From Segetibacter koreensis DSM 18137 (GTDB lineage: Bacteria > Bacteroidota > Bacteroidia > Chitinophagales > Chitinophagaceae), in the NCBI RefSeq assembly GCF_000374045.1, contig NZ_KB893325.1:47711-111710 (forward strand): DNA of 64,000 bases, written 5' to 3'. Every line of letters starts with the position of its first letter. Position 1 is the first letter of the stretch. Below, piece after piece: positions 18,563 to 27,708 of the stretch. The translations under genes and the position numbers were made by a program. Below the pieces are notes generated by a model. The model did not search any database. It was not told where the DNA came from and worked only from the letters and a program-made list of their open reading frames with translations.

Positions 18563-19309
18563 ATGATTCAAAGTGCGGTTTTTCAATTCTTCCTAACGCT
18601 GAACGATTTTCTTCCAGCAACTAATAAATACAAACCTTTTAGGTATAATTTTAAAGGAACTCCTGCAATTAAAGATGCTATTGAGGCTATTGGCATTCCA
18701 CATACTGAAGTAGATTTTATTATTGTAAATGGTTCGCCGGTAAACTTTACATTTAAGCTTACTAATAATGATACCGTTGAGGTTTATCCTGCAAACGCAA
18801 ACACACCATTTGTAAAAAGTCATTCGCTCTCACCTACTCTTAATTACCCAATAACCTTTGTTGCAGACGTACAGGTTGGAAGATTGGCAAGAGCCCTAAG
18901 AATACTTGGATTCGATACATTATACAAAAATGACTTTTCTGATAAATTTATCGTTGAGATTGCAGAAATAGAGCAACGAGTTGTTTTGACGCGTGACATA
19001 GGCTTATTAAAGCACAAATCAATAAAATGGGGTTATTGGTTGCGGTCGCAAACGGTGGAAAAGCAACTGCAAGAGGTTGTAAACCGCTTCAACCTTTTAC
19101 CAGAAGTCTCACTTTTTCAAAGATGCCTGTCATGCAATGGGGAAATAAAGAAAGTTGAAAAAGAAAGTGTTTTAAAAGAACTTCCTCCTAAAACTATTCA
19201 ATTTTTCGACGATTTTTTTCAGTGCTCCCGCTGTAAAAAAATTTACTGGAAAGGGTCTCACTACGAGCATATGCTCGAGATGGTAAAAAGAAATCTCAGT
19301 ATGGACTAA
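18563..19309 (+). CDS. Ubiquitin-like/Mut7-C PIN-type RNase fusion protein
   Basis: 248 residues with two parts. Residues 1-80 have the beta-grasp (ThiS/ubiquitin-like) pattern of the Ub-Mut7C domain. Residues 97-240 form a Mut7-C domain: F-V-A-D-V-Q-V-G-R-L-A-R-A-L-R-I-L-G, then V-L-T-R-D with the second acidic residue D145, and a zinc ribbon with C188/C191 and C221/C224. Mut7-C is a PIN-fold nuclease domain related to animal Mut-7. D102 and D145 are the expected metal-binding acids. RNase activity is inferred and no target is known. Confidence 0.88.
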   Translation: MIQSAVFQFFLTLNDFLPATNKYKPFRYNFKGTPAIKDAIEAIGIPHTEVDFIIVNGSPVNFTFKLTNNDTVEVYPANANTPFVKSHSLSPTLNYPITFVADVQVGRLARALRILGFDTLYKNDFSDKFIVEIAEIEQRVVLTRDIGLLKHKSIKWGYWLRSQTVEKQLQEVVNRFNLLPEVSLFQRCLSCNGEIKKVEKESVLKELPPKTIQFFDDFFQCSRCKKIYWKGSHYEHMLEMVKRNLSMD

Positions 19310-19700
19310 TCGAAGATGGAATTTTTAAAAAAAAATAAAGTGAAAGACATGAAATGAATTATGAAGGCTTTGAGACCAAAAGACTAAAACAATCTACAGT
19401 TAAAAAGAAAAAGAGTAAAGGGAAAATGAAACAGAGAAGGAAATATTTGTAGAGGAGAAGGCTGCGAAAACAGCATTAAAAGGAGGAATATAAGATTCGG
19501 GTAAATGAAAATTAAAAGTCAAGCGGTGGGAACCGCATGTAGAAATATTTTAAAATTAGCTTGGTAACTGACTTTTAGGAAATAAAACAATCGGAGGTGT
19601 ATTTTGGAAATTGAAAAAAAATTGGAGATTAAATAATGTCGTTTCACTTTGATTTTTTACAGGTTAAAAAAATGGAAGTTGAAAGCTAGTGTAATCTTTT
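19310..19700. other. Intergenic region with one weak small ORF and a hairpin
   Basis: 391 purine-rich bases. A 14-base hairpin (GCGGT, loop GGGA, ACCGC) lies at 19523-19536 but has no T-run, so it is not a clear terminator. A 32-codon basic frame is listed separately. Nothing else was recognised. Confidence 0.4.
19354..19452 (+). CDS. Possible very basic 32-residue peptide
   Basis: ATG 19354 to TAG 19452 encodes M-N-Y-E-G-F-E-T-K-R followed by a Lys/Arg-rich tail ending R-R-K-Y-L. About 14 of 32 residues are Lys or Arg. Small basic peptides occur in Bacteroidota, but an A/G-rich stretch gives Lys/Arg codons by chance, and there is no ribosome-binding or homology evidence. Confidence 0.22.
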   Translation: MNYEGFETKRLKQSTVKKKKSKGKMKQRRKYL

Positions 19701-20315
19701 TTAGAATCTTATACCTGCCGTTAGAGTTATTACCTCATACTTAAATTCTTTCACATTAGATCGCTGGCCGATGCCGATATGATTAAAACCTTGCAAGTAC
19801 CGGGCAGAAAGAATAAAATTTGCTTTTGGTCGAACATCAAACCCTACCGCCCCCGCCACACTACGTTCTTCCGTATCATGAGTTATGTTACTATTGATTC
19901 CATCTTTATACGACTGAGCATGTATTAATAGTTCCGGCTGAGGCCCAACGACCATGGAAAAGCGGGAAGATAGATAATAATTCAGCAGAATGGGCATAGC
20001 AAAATAATCAGCGGTGTACTGCAAACCTGTACTTTCATCGGCACTTCTTCTTCTTGTGTAAATATATTCCGGTTGTAAAAAAAGCTTTTGAGCCAATGGC
20101 ACCTGAACCAGAAAACCCATTGTTATTCCACTTTTCCAGTTAGCTTTAACAGGAACAGAAGGTGTTGGAACACCCTTATTAAAATTCATATTTGATGCAT
20201 CTACTCCTATCAAAAAACCAAATCGTTTAGATACTTGATAATTCTTTTGTGCAAACGACGGTTTGTAATTAGTTAAAAAAATAATTATTAATAATAATTT
20301 TACTCCGGCACTCAT
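19701..20315 (-). CDS. Outer-membrane beta-barrel protein (PorT-like)
   Basis: 204 residues with an N-terminal signal peptide (cleavage near S-F-A|Q, residue 22). Alternating hydrophobic strands follow, ending in the aromatic C-terminus A-G-I-R-F typical of outer-membrane barrels. The pattern R-F-G-F-L-I-G-V-D-A-S near the mature start and A-R-Y-L-Q-G-F-N near the end fits the eight-stranded porin/PorT family common in Bacteroidota. The role of this copy is unknown. It follows the large T9SS protein gene by about 270 bases on the same strand. Confidence 0.82.
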   Translation of the reverse strand: MSAGVKLLLIIIFLTNYKPSFAQKNYQVSKRFGFLIGVDASNMNFNKGVPTPSVPVKANWKSGITMGFLVQVPLAQKLFLQPEYIYTRRRSADESTGLQYTADYFAMPILLNYYLSSRFSMVVGPQPELLIHAQSYKDGINSNITHDTEERSVAGAVGFDVRPKANFILSARYLQGFNHIGIGQRSNVKEFKYEVITLTAGIRF

Positions 20316-20587
20316 AATTGTTTATTCGTTAGCTAAAGTGAACGAAGTAATAATATTTTTATTATACTAGGGCTTTATTAATATAATTATCTTAAAATTA
20401 AATTATGAAGATAGGAACTCAAGTTATGTAACACCTTGCTTTTCCTCAGAGTCATCTTATAGCCCCGTCCTTTGTTATAAAATTTAATTTTACAACTTTC
20501 TTATTAATCTCTTTAATAAATAAAATAACATCTGGAAATGTATGGACAGGTTTAAGTTATTGTCGACTTAAAACTTTAAGAAAAATC

Positions 20588-23500
20588 CTATTTCAATAAT
20601 CGTTTGTTAAAATAGGAGCCATCTCCTGTTATCTGCAAATTATATGTTCCGGAGGAAAAATTAGGATTAAAAGGAATTGACTGGCTAGCTGAACCGCCTA
20701 AATGAGTAAGGGTTTTTGTATAAATAGTTTGTCCATTGCTGCTTATCAATTTAATAAGATATATTCCTTTAGAAATATTATTGAACTTAACAGTAAGGTA
20801 ATTATCGGTAACAGGATTTGGATACACATTAAAATTTCCTTTTTCTTCCTTGAGTTTGAGCTTTAATATTTTACTGTATCTGTTAATTCCTGTTTGGTCT
20901 CCCGTTTTAATCTCATAATAATTATTTCTTTTTTTTAAATTCATGCCAACCCTTTTAGAATCAATATTTGAAAAGCTTTGAGCAACTTCAGGTTTGGTGC
21001 CTGTCTTTATAACATTGGATTTAGAAGTAGTTGCAATACTTGTACTTGTATCGGCATTTAAGGATTGAATAGAACTGGTAGATTTAGTTGCAACAAAACG
21101 CATTTCATCCAAGTCTATTTTTTTTCCGAATATATTACCAGATGGAACATACTTAAAACTCAATCTCATTGTTTTAGGATTGTGTATATTAGCAGCGGCA
21201 TCAAAAGATTTAATAATTACAGCGGGATACTTTGCATAAGTAACTTTTATTGCACCATTAGTTAACTTAATATCAAGCGGTTGAAATTCAGCCAAAATAT
21301 TCTCCATCTTATCACTATCCCCTGAACTCACTAAAATATTATTGGCATAGATGCTTACAGTCCAGTTGTTAAAATTAATTTTTGTATAAAATCTAACGAG
21401 TATTTTATCAAAATTGTCTAAAACATCAAAATAAAGCATGGCATTATCGGTGTTTGGCATATTCCCCTCATAGCTTATTTTTCCTGATAAATCCCAGGAA
21501 GATAAATTTGTATTTGAGCCTAAATCCCTTCTGATCGAGTGACTTATGTTATTTGACCATGCAACCCACAAATCAGGAGACTTTCTTTTATCGTAGGTTT
21601 TTATGTTTGTTCGGGCAATCCAGGTTTTTATATTATTCTCAGTAGGATTTCTTGTCCATCCTGCTGTATTATCTTCAAGAATTTTATTGAAGGGCAACCC
21701 AGCCATTAAATCTATGCCTGGTAGTAAAGGTGTTATACTCGTTAAAAATGAATCTGATAGTAGACATGATTGCTCCTGTATAGTCTCAATCCCTGATATC
21801 TTCCATCTATGGACACCACCATGATGGCTTTCATCATTATGGTAAAGATAATAATTGTTTCCAACTTTTACCATTGCAGGAGAAAAAGCATTACCCGCCA
21901 TCATTGCTGCTGCTTCTTGTCCTTTTACTTCAGGTCCAGTGACACCAAATTGACCTACAAATAAACCGTTATCATACACATGGTTCCATTTATTTGTCTG
22001 GCTTTGTTTCCAAAATTCTCCGTTATATCCCCATACTATGTTCCTATCAAATGCCAAAGCTACGTTTCCGGCATATTGGACACCATTACCTTTATCAAAA
22101 TATCCATCTGGAGGAAATGCCCCTTCATATTCTTTATGGGTTGTCATAGCTGTTTTCCACTTCCATTTGGCACTACCAGTTTTTATACCACCCAAAGCGT
22201 AGCCCGAGTCACCTCCTCCATTAAATGCTATAACAATATTTGATGAAGTTATTGGTATAGGTAAAGGGTACGCACTACCTGGAATAAGAGACCGGTCGCT
22301 GGTCGAAGCAAGCGAGATTGGCGGCCCCCATACTGGATTATTTGAATTATCAAACCCTGTCAAAGTCTGTTTATACCAACTGATACCGGCAGCTGTAACT
22401 AAATAGCTTCTTAAAGATCCATCACTATATATCTGTTTGTCACTATTTTGGTCAAATTTGATTCCTGTAAACCTTATTTGTCCAGTAGCGGGCAGCTCTA
22501 CCACTACAGGTGTATTTGTTGTTTCATCTCTTCTTAAGGCATAAGTTCTGCCATTACTAAGCGTTGTAACTGACTGTAGAATTCGGGTAAAAGAGCCAAA
22601 ATATTTAGGCGGAATTGCAGCCATCCAATTCTTAACCAGTTTCCATGAGCCGTTATTTGCGCCAACCGGCTTTGAATAATCTACCGCAAATTCCAAATAA
22701 CCGGCAATTACACGGGAAGGTTTGTTAGGATCAGCATAAACACTATAGATTGTGGGTAAATACATTATTCTATTGATGAAAGTTCTGTCGGCAGAATAAT
22801 GCTGCATTCTGAAATTCCCCGTATCACCTACCCAAAAGGAGCCGTTAGGTTCAAAGCATATAAAGGTGCTGTTAATTACTGTATTTAGGTCACTAAAATA
22901 AAATCTGTTATTTAAAACTGTTGCATCATTTTTATATCCTCCTAATTGCCCATACGTCCATAAAGAAGATCCGTTGGAATTATTAAACGCTTTTAATTGT
23001 TGACTTGTTCCGGCATCGGCTACTACTACTGTTTTGTTATCTGGCGAAACAGCTATTGCTAAAGGGTTAATTAATCCTGAAATTCTTACAATGGCTGATG
23101 ATAAATAACCTTTACTATTAACTGTATATTTTGATACTGTGTTAGCTCCACTAATAACCCAAAGGTTGTCATTACCATCTATAGCTAATCCTCGGGGGGA
23201 CGTAAAAGATATAATTTGCGCTAAAGCACCTGTAGATTTGTTAAGTACATGAATTTGATTTAAAACTTTATGGGATACAAATAAATAATCATGATTTTTC
23301 TGGACTGCCAAACCTGTAATTGTGGCGTTGTCATTATTTAAATAATCAATAACACTCTTATAAGTTATTCCATATGTCATTTTAAGTGTACTTCCTGATG
23401 AAAAAAGTGCTTCAACACCTCCATTGATTTTAGTTGCAAAGACAAAATGATTAGATGGCTTAAAGGGATCATATCCTGCCCAATATACATTTACTCCGTC

Positions 23501-24022
23501 GGTAGTATTGTAATATGTAGATTGATTTGTAGAATGTTCTCCAAAAACTTCTTTTTTTTGTTGAGGGGTTGCTAAACTAAATTTAATTTGACTTGAATGG
23601 CCTTCAGCATAACCGGCGCCACAAAAGGCAGTATTCCCAGAAATAGCCATGCACTTTATAATGTCATTACTATGATATACAGTGCTGCCTGTCATGCTAT
23701 CTGAAGTGTTACCAATAACGCCTTCCCACTTATAGCTAACATTATTAGATAGTACTTTTGCAATATAATTTCCAACAGGAACATTATTTCTATTGTCATC
23801 AGTACCGTCCCAGTTAATTTTATAGGTTCCCGCGTTATAATTTACACCACTCCAAAGCGTCCTAATTAATGTTCCATCAGTCTTATATATCCCGGCACTG
23901 GTTTTGGCACTATTATTTAAAATAAAGGAAAAAGACTTGTTGATTTGCTGACTTAATACCAAGGTTGATGTTGTAAGAAATAGAATTGAATATACCAATA
24001 TCGATAATTTCTTGTGATACAT
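20588..24022 (-). CDS. T9SS-exported FlgD/beta-propeller surface protein (1144 aa)
   Basis: A signal peptide occupies residues 1-25. A FlgD-like Ig segment (about 30-115; I-R-T-L-W-S-G and N-W-D-G-T-D-D motifs) follows. NHL/SMP-30-like propeller repeats run from about 115 to 700 (A-V-S-P-D-N-K-T-V-V-V-A-D-A and similar blades). A jelly-roll-like segment lies at about 830-985. A type A T9SS sorting domain starts at about residue 1065 (V-Y-P-N-P-V-T-D-N). It should be secreted across the outer membrane and anchored or released. It is the last minus-strand gene after the polysaccharide locus, 248 bases below a glycosyltransferase. A glycan-related role is suggested only by position. Confidence 0.85.
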   Translation of the reverse strand: MYHKKLSILVYSILFLTTSTLVLSQQINKSFSFILNNSAKTSAGIYKTDGTLIRTLWSGVNYNAGTYKINWDGTDDNRNNVPVGNYIAKVLSNNVSYKWEGVIGNTSDSMTGSTVYHSNDIIKCMAISGNTAFCGAGYAEGHSSQIKFSLATPQQKKEVFGEHSTNQSTYYNTTDGVNVYWAGYDPFKPSNHFVFATKINGGVEALFSSGSTLKMTYGITYKSVIDYLNNDNATITGLAVQKNHDYLFVSHKVLNQIHVLNKSTGALAQIISFTSPRGLAIDGNDNLWVISGANTVSKYTVNSKGYLSSAIVRISGLINPLAIAVSPDNKTVVVADAGTSQQLKAFNNSNGSSLWTYGQLGGYKNDATVLNNRFYFSDLNTVINSTFICFEPNGSFWVGDTGNFRMQHYSADRTFINRIMYLPTIYSVYADPNKPSRVIAGYLEFAVDYSKPVGANNGSWKLVKNWMAAIPPKYFGSFTRILQSVTTLSNGRTYALRRDETTNTPVVVELPATGQIRFTGIKFDQNSDKQIYSDGSLRSYLVTAAGISWYKQTLTGFDNSNNPVWGPPISLASTSDRSLIPGSAYPLPIPITSSNIVIAFNGGGDSGYALGGIKTGSAKWKWKTAMTTHKEYEGAFPPDGYFDKGNGVQYAGNVALAFDRNIVWGYNGEFWKQSQTNKWNHVYDNGLFVGQFGVTGPEVKGQEAAAMMAGNAFSPAMVKVGNNYYLYHNDESHHGGVHRWKISGIETIQEQSCLLSDSFLTSITPLLPGIDLMAGLPFNKILEDNTAGWTRNPTENNIKTWIARTNIKTYDKRKSPDLWVAWSNNISHSIRRDLGSNTNLSSWDLSGKISYEGNMPNTDNAMLYFDVLDNFDKILVRFYTKINFNNWTVSIYANNILVSSGDSDKMENILAEFQPLDIKLTNGAIKVTYAKYPAVIIKSFDAAANIHNPKTMRLSFKYVPSGNIFGKKIDLDEMRFVATKSTSSIQSLNADTSTSIATTSKSNVIKTGTKPEVAQSFSNIDSKRVGMNLKKRNNYYEIKTGDQTGINRYSKILKLKLKEEKGNFNVYPNPVTDNYLTVKFNNISKGIYLIKLISSNGQTIYTKTLTHLGGSASQSIPFNPNFSSGTYNLQITGDGSYFNKRLLK

Positions 24023-24270
24023 CTTTATCAGAATTAATTTATCTACTATTTAAATGTAACCTATATTCTATAAAAAATCCTATCTTACTATTTATTTTTC
24101 CATTATTATAATGAGATGTTGTAAAGCAATTAATTAGTGTAGTAATAAATGAATGGAAGACAAGTAAGATGATTCATCACAAAACCTGAGTTGAACATTT
24201 GCGACACTAATATTTCTCAGTATCACTGTATTTTCACATGTAAACATAAAGTTCATAAACTATTTCTTCC

Positions 24271-25098
24271 TTAGATATTAGTTTTGAAATTATACCCGTT
24301 CTTTATTTCCCTCATTTTAATTTGAATAAGAAACTCGTAGTACCCCATATTAACGCAATAAATAAAACCAGGTAGTCCTTCAAGAAAACCAGCTCTTATA
24401 AAATAGGTGTAGAAGAAGCGAAAAAAAGGCCACATCGGTAATTTGCTAAGCCAACATTTTAAGGCAGGGTTACGAACACTTTCATGCCGATGAAAAATAT
24501 TCTTGAAAGGAGGACAATTATTAATTCGTGCTAAAGCTTCGTTCGTGGAATATAAGTTGTGACGGTCAATCCAATTCATCCACCCTTTAGAAAAACCAAA
24601 GTGCAAATAGGGCTCTTTTATATATTCCATTTTTCCAATTATATTTTTTTCTTTCTGACCGTGACCAAAATCGGTAAACCTTGCTCTGCCTTTGCGCATG
24701 AGTCTGAACTGCCATTTAGGAAAATTATCAGAATGCTTAAGCCACTTTCCTTCAAGCATCATCTTCCAACAACAATAAAAGCCTGCAGTGTCCTCAGCTG
24801 CATTTTCTATTGCATATATCATTGCATCTTTAAATTTATTCGATACCACTTCGTCAGCGTCAAGAAAAAGAATCCAGCTATGCTTTGTATTGATATTATC
24901 TAATGCAAAATTTCGTTGTTTTCCAAAACTAATAAAAGGATTGGTTACAACTTTAGCACCATAGGTTACTGCAATTTGTATTGTTTGGTCTGTACTGTTT
25001 GAGTCAAGTACATGAATATCATCGCACCAGATAAGAGAATTTAAACAATTAGGAAGATCTCGTTCTTCGTTTTTAGTAAGAATGATAACTGAAATCAT
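24271..25098 (-). CDS. Glycosyltransferase family 2 (WaaE/KdtX-like)
   Basis: 275 residues. It starts with the GT2 pattern I-S-V-I-I-L-T-K-N-E-E, followed by D-S-N-S-T-D-Q-T and the metal-binding F-L-D-A-D-E. The spacing and the C-terminal half (H-F-G-F-S-K-G-W-M-N-W) resemble the KdtX/WaaE subgroup, which adds sugars to lipopolysaccharide core or similar glycans from a nucleotide donor in the cytoplasm. It is the distal glycosyltransferase of the locus. Donor and acceptor cannot be told. Confidence 0.88.
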   Translation of the reverse strand: MISVIILTKNEERDLPNCLNSLIWCDDIHVLDSNSTDQTIQIAVTYGAKVVTNPFISFGKQRNFALDNINTKHSWILFLDADEVVSNKFKDAMIYAIENAAEDTAGFYCCWKMMLEGKWLKHSDNFPKWQFRLMRKGRARFTDFGHGQKEKNIIGKMEYIKEPYLHFGFSKGWMNWIDRHNLYSTNEALARINNCPPFKNIFHRHESVRNPALKCWLSKLPMWPFFRFFYTYFIRAGFLEGLPGFIYCVNMGYYEFLIQIKMREIKNGYNFKTNI

Positions 25099-25182
25099 GA
25101 AAAGACAAATAGGTGTGCATTGGCAGGATATATAGATAGGGGATTCCTGCTGTTAACAATAAAAATTTAAAAATTTTGCTAT

Positions 25183-25776
25183 CTAATGAGCTTTAAGAGG
25201 AAAACGTCTATCGTTAATATTTGAAGGCATAGGAAAATTATCAATCCTTCTTTCCTTAATTGGTTCGCAGGGGTGTCCTGCACATACGGTCCAATCCGGC
25301 ATATCCTTAGTTACGACAGACCGCGCTCCTATCACACATCCTACCCCTATTTTAACACCGGGGTGTACAAAAGCTTCTGCAGCTACCCATGCATAGTCAC
25401 CAATAGATATTGGTTTAGTAACAAGGGGAAAGCCAATCTTAGTATAATCATGAGTTCCTCCACAAAGGTTAACTCCTTGAGAAATAACAGCACGACGACC
25501 TATTGTAATTTTTCCCTGCGAATAAAGAATTGCGCCGTTAGCTATTCCACACTCATCTTCAAGCACTAAATTCCAGGGAGCCCATATCTTAACTGCAGGA
25601 TAAACATGAACCCCTTTACCCACCTTTGCTCCCAATATTTTAAGTAGTAACGAACGCCACCCATAAAATGGTATAGGTGAAAATCTAAAAAAAACATTTA
25701 CCACGCCCCACAAAACGCGTCCTACTCTATTACGTAACGAAAAAGAAGGACCGGTAAAAGTATCCTGGTTATGCAT
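25183..25776 (-). CDS. WcaF-like hexapeptide acetyltransferase
   Basis: 197 residues. Left-handed beta-helix hexad repeats fill about 55-170, with the catalytic-type His in G-G-T-H-D-Y and the end motif V-V-T-K-D-M-P-D-W-T-V-C-A-G-H-P. It matches the WcaF-type colanic acid acetyltransferases, which O-acetylate sugars of an exopolysaccharide using acetyl-CoA. It lies between two glycosyltransferase genes, 35 bases below the upstream one, and is expected to decorate the repeat unit made here. Confidence 0.85.
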   Translation of the reverse strand: MHNQDTFTGPSFSLRNRVGRVLWGVVNVFFRFSPIPFYGWRSLLLKILGAKVGKGVHVYPAVKIWAPWNLVLEDECGIANGAILYSQGKITIGRRAVISQGVNLCGGTHDYTKIGFPLVTKPISIGDYAWVAAEAFVHPGVKIGVGCVIGARSVVTKDMPDWTVCAGHPCEPIKERRIDNFPMPSNINDRRFPLKAH

Positions 25777-25811
25777 GCATTATTATTACATCTTAAATAT
25801 ACAAATGAAAT

Positions 25812-27020
25812 TTAACAAATATGGGCTGAAGTTATAGCTTCAAATAATCTCTTTGTGGCCGGAGTTATTGCAAAATGTTTTTGGTATAGCGCCCTGGCCT
25901 GATTTCCCATTTGTGCTTTCTCATTTTCATTCATCAACAACAACATTTGTATTAAACCTATTACTCCATCTTCTGAATCTGCTGCAACTAAACCTGCCCC
26001 CGCTTCTTTAATTTCCTGCCAGATATTTACCTGGTCTGTTATTAACACTGGTTTGCCACAGGCTAATGCCTCTATGACGGCAATTCCAAAGTTTTCCTGA
26101 TGACTAGGAAGTACGAATGCTACACAGCCATAAAATGCTCCCCACTTAGAATAGCCATTAACAATGCCGGTAAAAAATATGTGATCTGTAAGAGATGCAT
26201 CTAAAACCATTTGTTGCATTTGCTTGCCATAAGCAGTTTCTAAACCTGGTCCTGCAATAACAAGTTTAGGTATAGAACCGGATTTGTTAAGGGCTTTTTT
26301 ATAAGCCTGAATGAGGATATCAACCCCCTTTTTATCATCAATACGACTTAAAAAAAGTATATAAGGATTGTTTCTAATTTTAGGACATTGTTGAATAAAG
26401 GCTTGTTGGATAGCAGTGGTATAACAAGGAGGCTCTTCCGTTCCTAAACCCACTACCAATTCTCTTTTAGGCTTATAAGGAGAAAAGGGTTCCCGGGCAA
26501 GTTGTTGCTCTGTTAAGGAGGTAAATAACAGAGCATCTGCTTCATTTACTAGCTTATGTTCAGCAAGTTTCCAAAAAATCTGATTTCGCAAAGCTTTTAA
26601 TTTTCTTCCCGGAGCTTTTTGAAAATAAGGATCTAACATGCCATGAGGCATAACGAAAAGTTTCGGGAAATTTCTTCTTTGCTTATTTAATTTGCTTTCT
26701 GCTTTAAGTTGAAGTAATACTCTATACGTAGCATAACTATTATAAAGCCAAAGGCCATGAACAATTACTGTATCAAACCGGGTTAAATTTGCTTTAAGCC
26801 AATAACTCAACTTCTTACTATAATTCCATGGTCCTCTCCCCGGTCCTAAAGCATACACAATTGATTTTTCATCAACGAGAAAAGGGGCATCCGGAGCATC
26901 AAGGCAAGCTATTTCATTTTGTATACCTAATCTGGTTAGACCTGCTACCATTGTTCTTACAGCTTGGCCAACCCCACCCATTTTAGGATCCATTTCTGAA
27001 ATTATATGTAAAACCCTCAT
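25812..27020 (-). CDS. Glycosyltransferase family 4
   Basis: 402 residues of the GT-B fold. The N-terminal glycine loop lies in M-G-G-V-G-Q-A-V. The C-terminal donor domain has L-S-R-I-D-D-K-K-G-V and the E-x7-E element in H-Q-E-N-F-G-I-A-V-I-E-A-L-A-C-G. It is a retaining transferase using a nucleotide sugar in the cytoplasm. Its gene precedes the WcaF-like gene and follows another acyltransferase gene by 25 bases, so it belongs to the same transcript. The specific linkage is unknown. Confidence 0.88.
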   Translation of the reverse strand: MRVLHIISEMDPKMGGVGQAVRTMVAGLTRLGIQNEIACLDAPDAPFLVDEKSIVYALGPGRGPWNYSKKLSYWLKANLTRFDTVIVHGLWLYNSYATYRVLLQLKAESKLNKQRRNFPKLFVMPHGMLDPYFQKAPGRKLKALRNQIFWKLAEHKLVNEADALLFTSLTEQQLAREPFSPYKPKRELVVGLGTEEPPCYTTAIQQAFIQQCPKIRNNPYILFLSRIDDKKGVDILIQAYKKALNKSGSIPKLVIAGPGLETAYGKQMQQMVLDASLTDHIFFTGIVNGYSKWGAFYGCVAFVLPSHQENFGIAVIEALACGKPVLITDQVNIWQEIKEAGAGLVAADSEDGVIGLIQMLLLMNENEKAQMGNQARALYQKHFAITPATKRLFEAITSAHIC

Positions 27021-27045
27021 TACTAAAAAAAATTAATCCAAATTA

Positions 27046-27708
27046 CTAATACACAAAGCCTTCCGTCCTTGTAAAATATTTAGCTCTGTTCGAAATGTCA
27101 GAAATGGCTTTTGCAGGAACTCCACCGTACAATTTCCATTCTTCAGTATAAGCTTTATTTAGTAAAGATTTTGCCCCTAATACTGAGTAATTAGGAAGTG
27201 AAGCGCCGCCCAAAATAACGACATTTGTACCCACAAAAGTATAGTCACCAATAAAGATTGGGGAGCTGTGCTGGCGGTTCTCCTCCAAATCGATAGAATG
27301 GGTCAATAATTGGGAATTATAACCGGAAATAGTAGAAAATCGTCCTATTTCTATTGTATTAGTACAATCAAAATGATGATTCTTAACAATATTTGCAGCT
27401 TCTTTAAGAAGCAATTCTGCTTTTCGTCCAACCTGATGTTTAAAATGTGGAGACTTAGTGTAAGCGGAAAAACCGGTTATCCAATTACCACGGCCAATAG
27501 ATGAGTTTGCTTCCATCTCAATTTTGTCAAGATGAATAGCAACTGTAAAATGATCAATTCTCGTATTGGCAGCCATAATAAGATTGTGCGGAAATACCCA
27601 TGCAAAGCCAATCTTTGCTGAGGGATGAATATTGTAACCAAACCACAATTGCAATGCCCTTCTTCTTAAAGGCCATGGAAGAAAATAACTAATAACTTTC
27701 AGAAACAT
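27046..27708 (-). CDS. Hexapeptide-repeat acyltransferase
   Basis: 220 residues with beta-helix hexads from about 25 to 205 (I-G-F-A-W-V, I-E-I-G-R-F, I-F-I-G-D-Y, V-I-L-G-G-A) and the terminal G-G-V-P-A-K-A-I. An insertion around 85-110 includes N-H-H-F-D-C, a possible catalytic His region. Acetyl or another acyl transfer to a polysaccharide sugar is the family expectation. The start codon lies 20 bases inside the upstream glycosyltransferase gene, which implies coupling. Confidence 0.78.
   Translation of the reverse strand: MFLKVISYFLPWPLRRRALQLWFGYNIHPSAKIGFAWVFPHNLIMAANTRIDHFTVAIHLDKIEMEANSSIGRGNWITGFSAYTKSPHFKHQVGRKAELLLKEAANIVKNHHFDCTNTIEIGRFSTISGYNSQLLTHSIDLEENRQHSSPIFIGDYTFVGTNVVILGGASLPNYSVLGAKSLLNKAYTEEWKLYGGVPAKAISDISNRAKYFTRTEGFVY

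Noticed and set aside
19523..19536. GCGGT-GGGA-ACCGC hairpin as terminator of the Mut7-C gene
   Set aside because: Only five pairs, over 200 bases from the stop and without a T-run.
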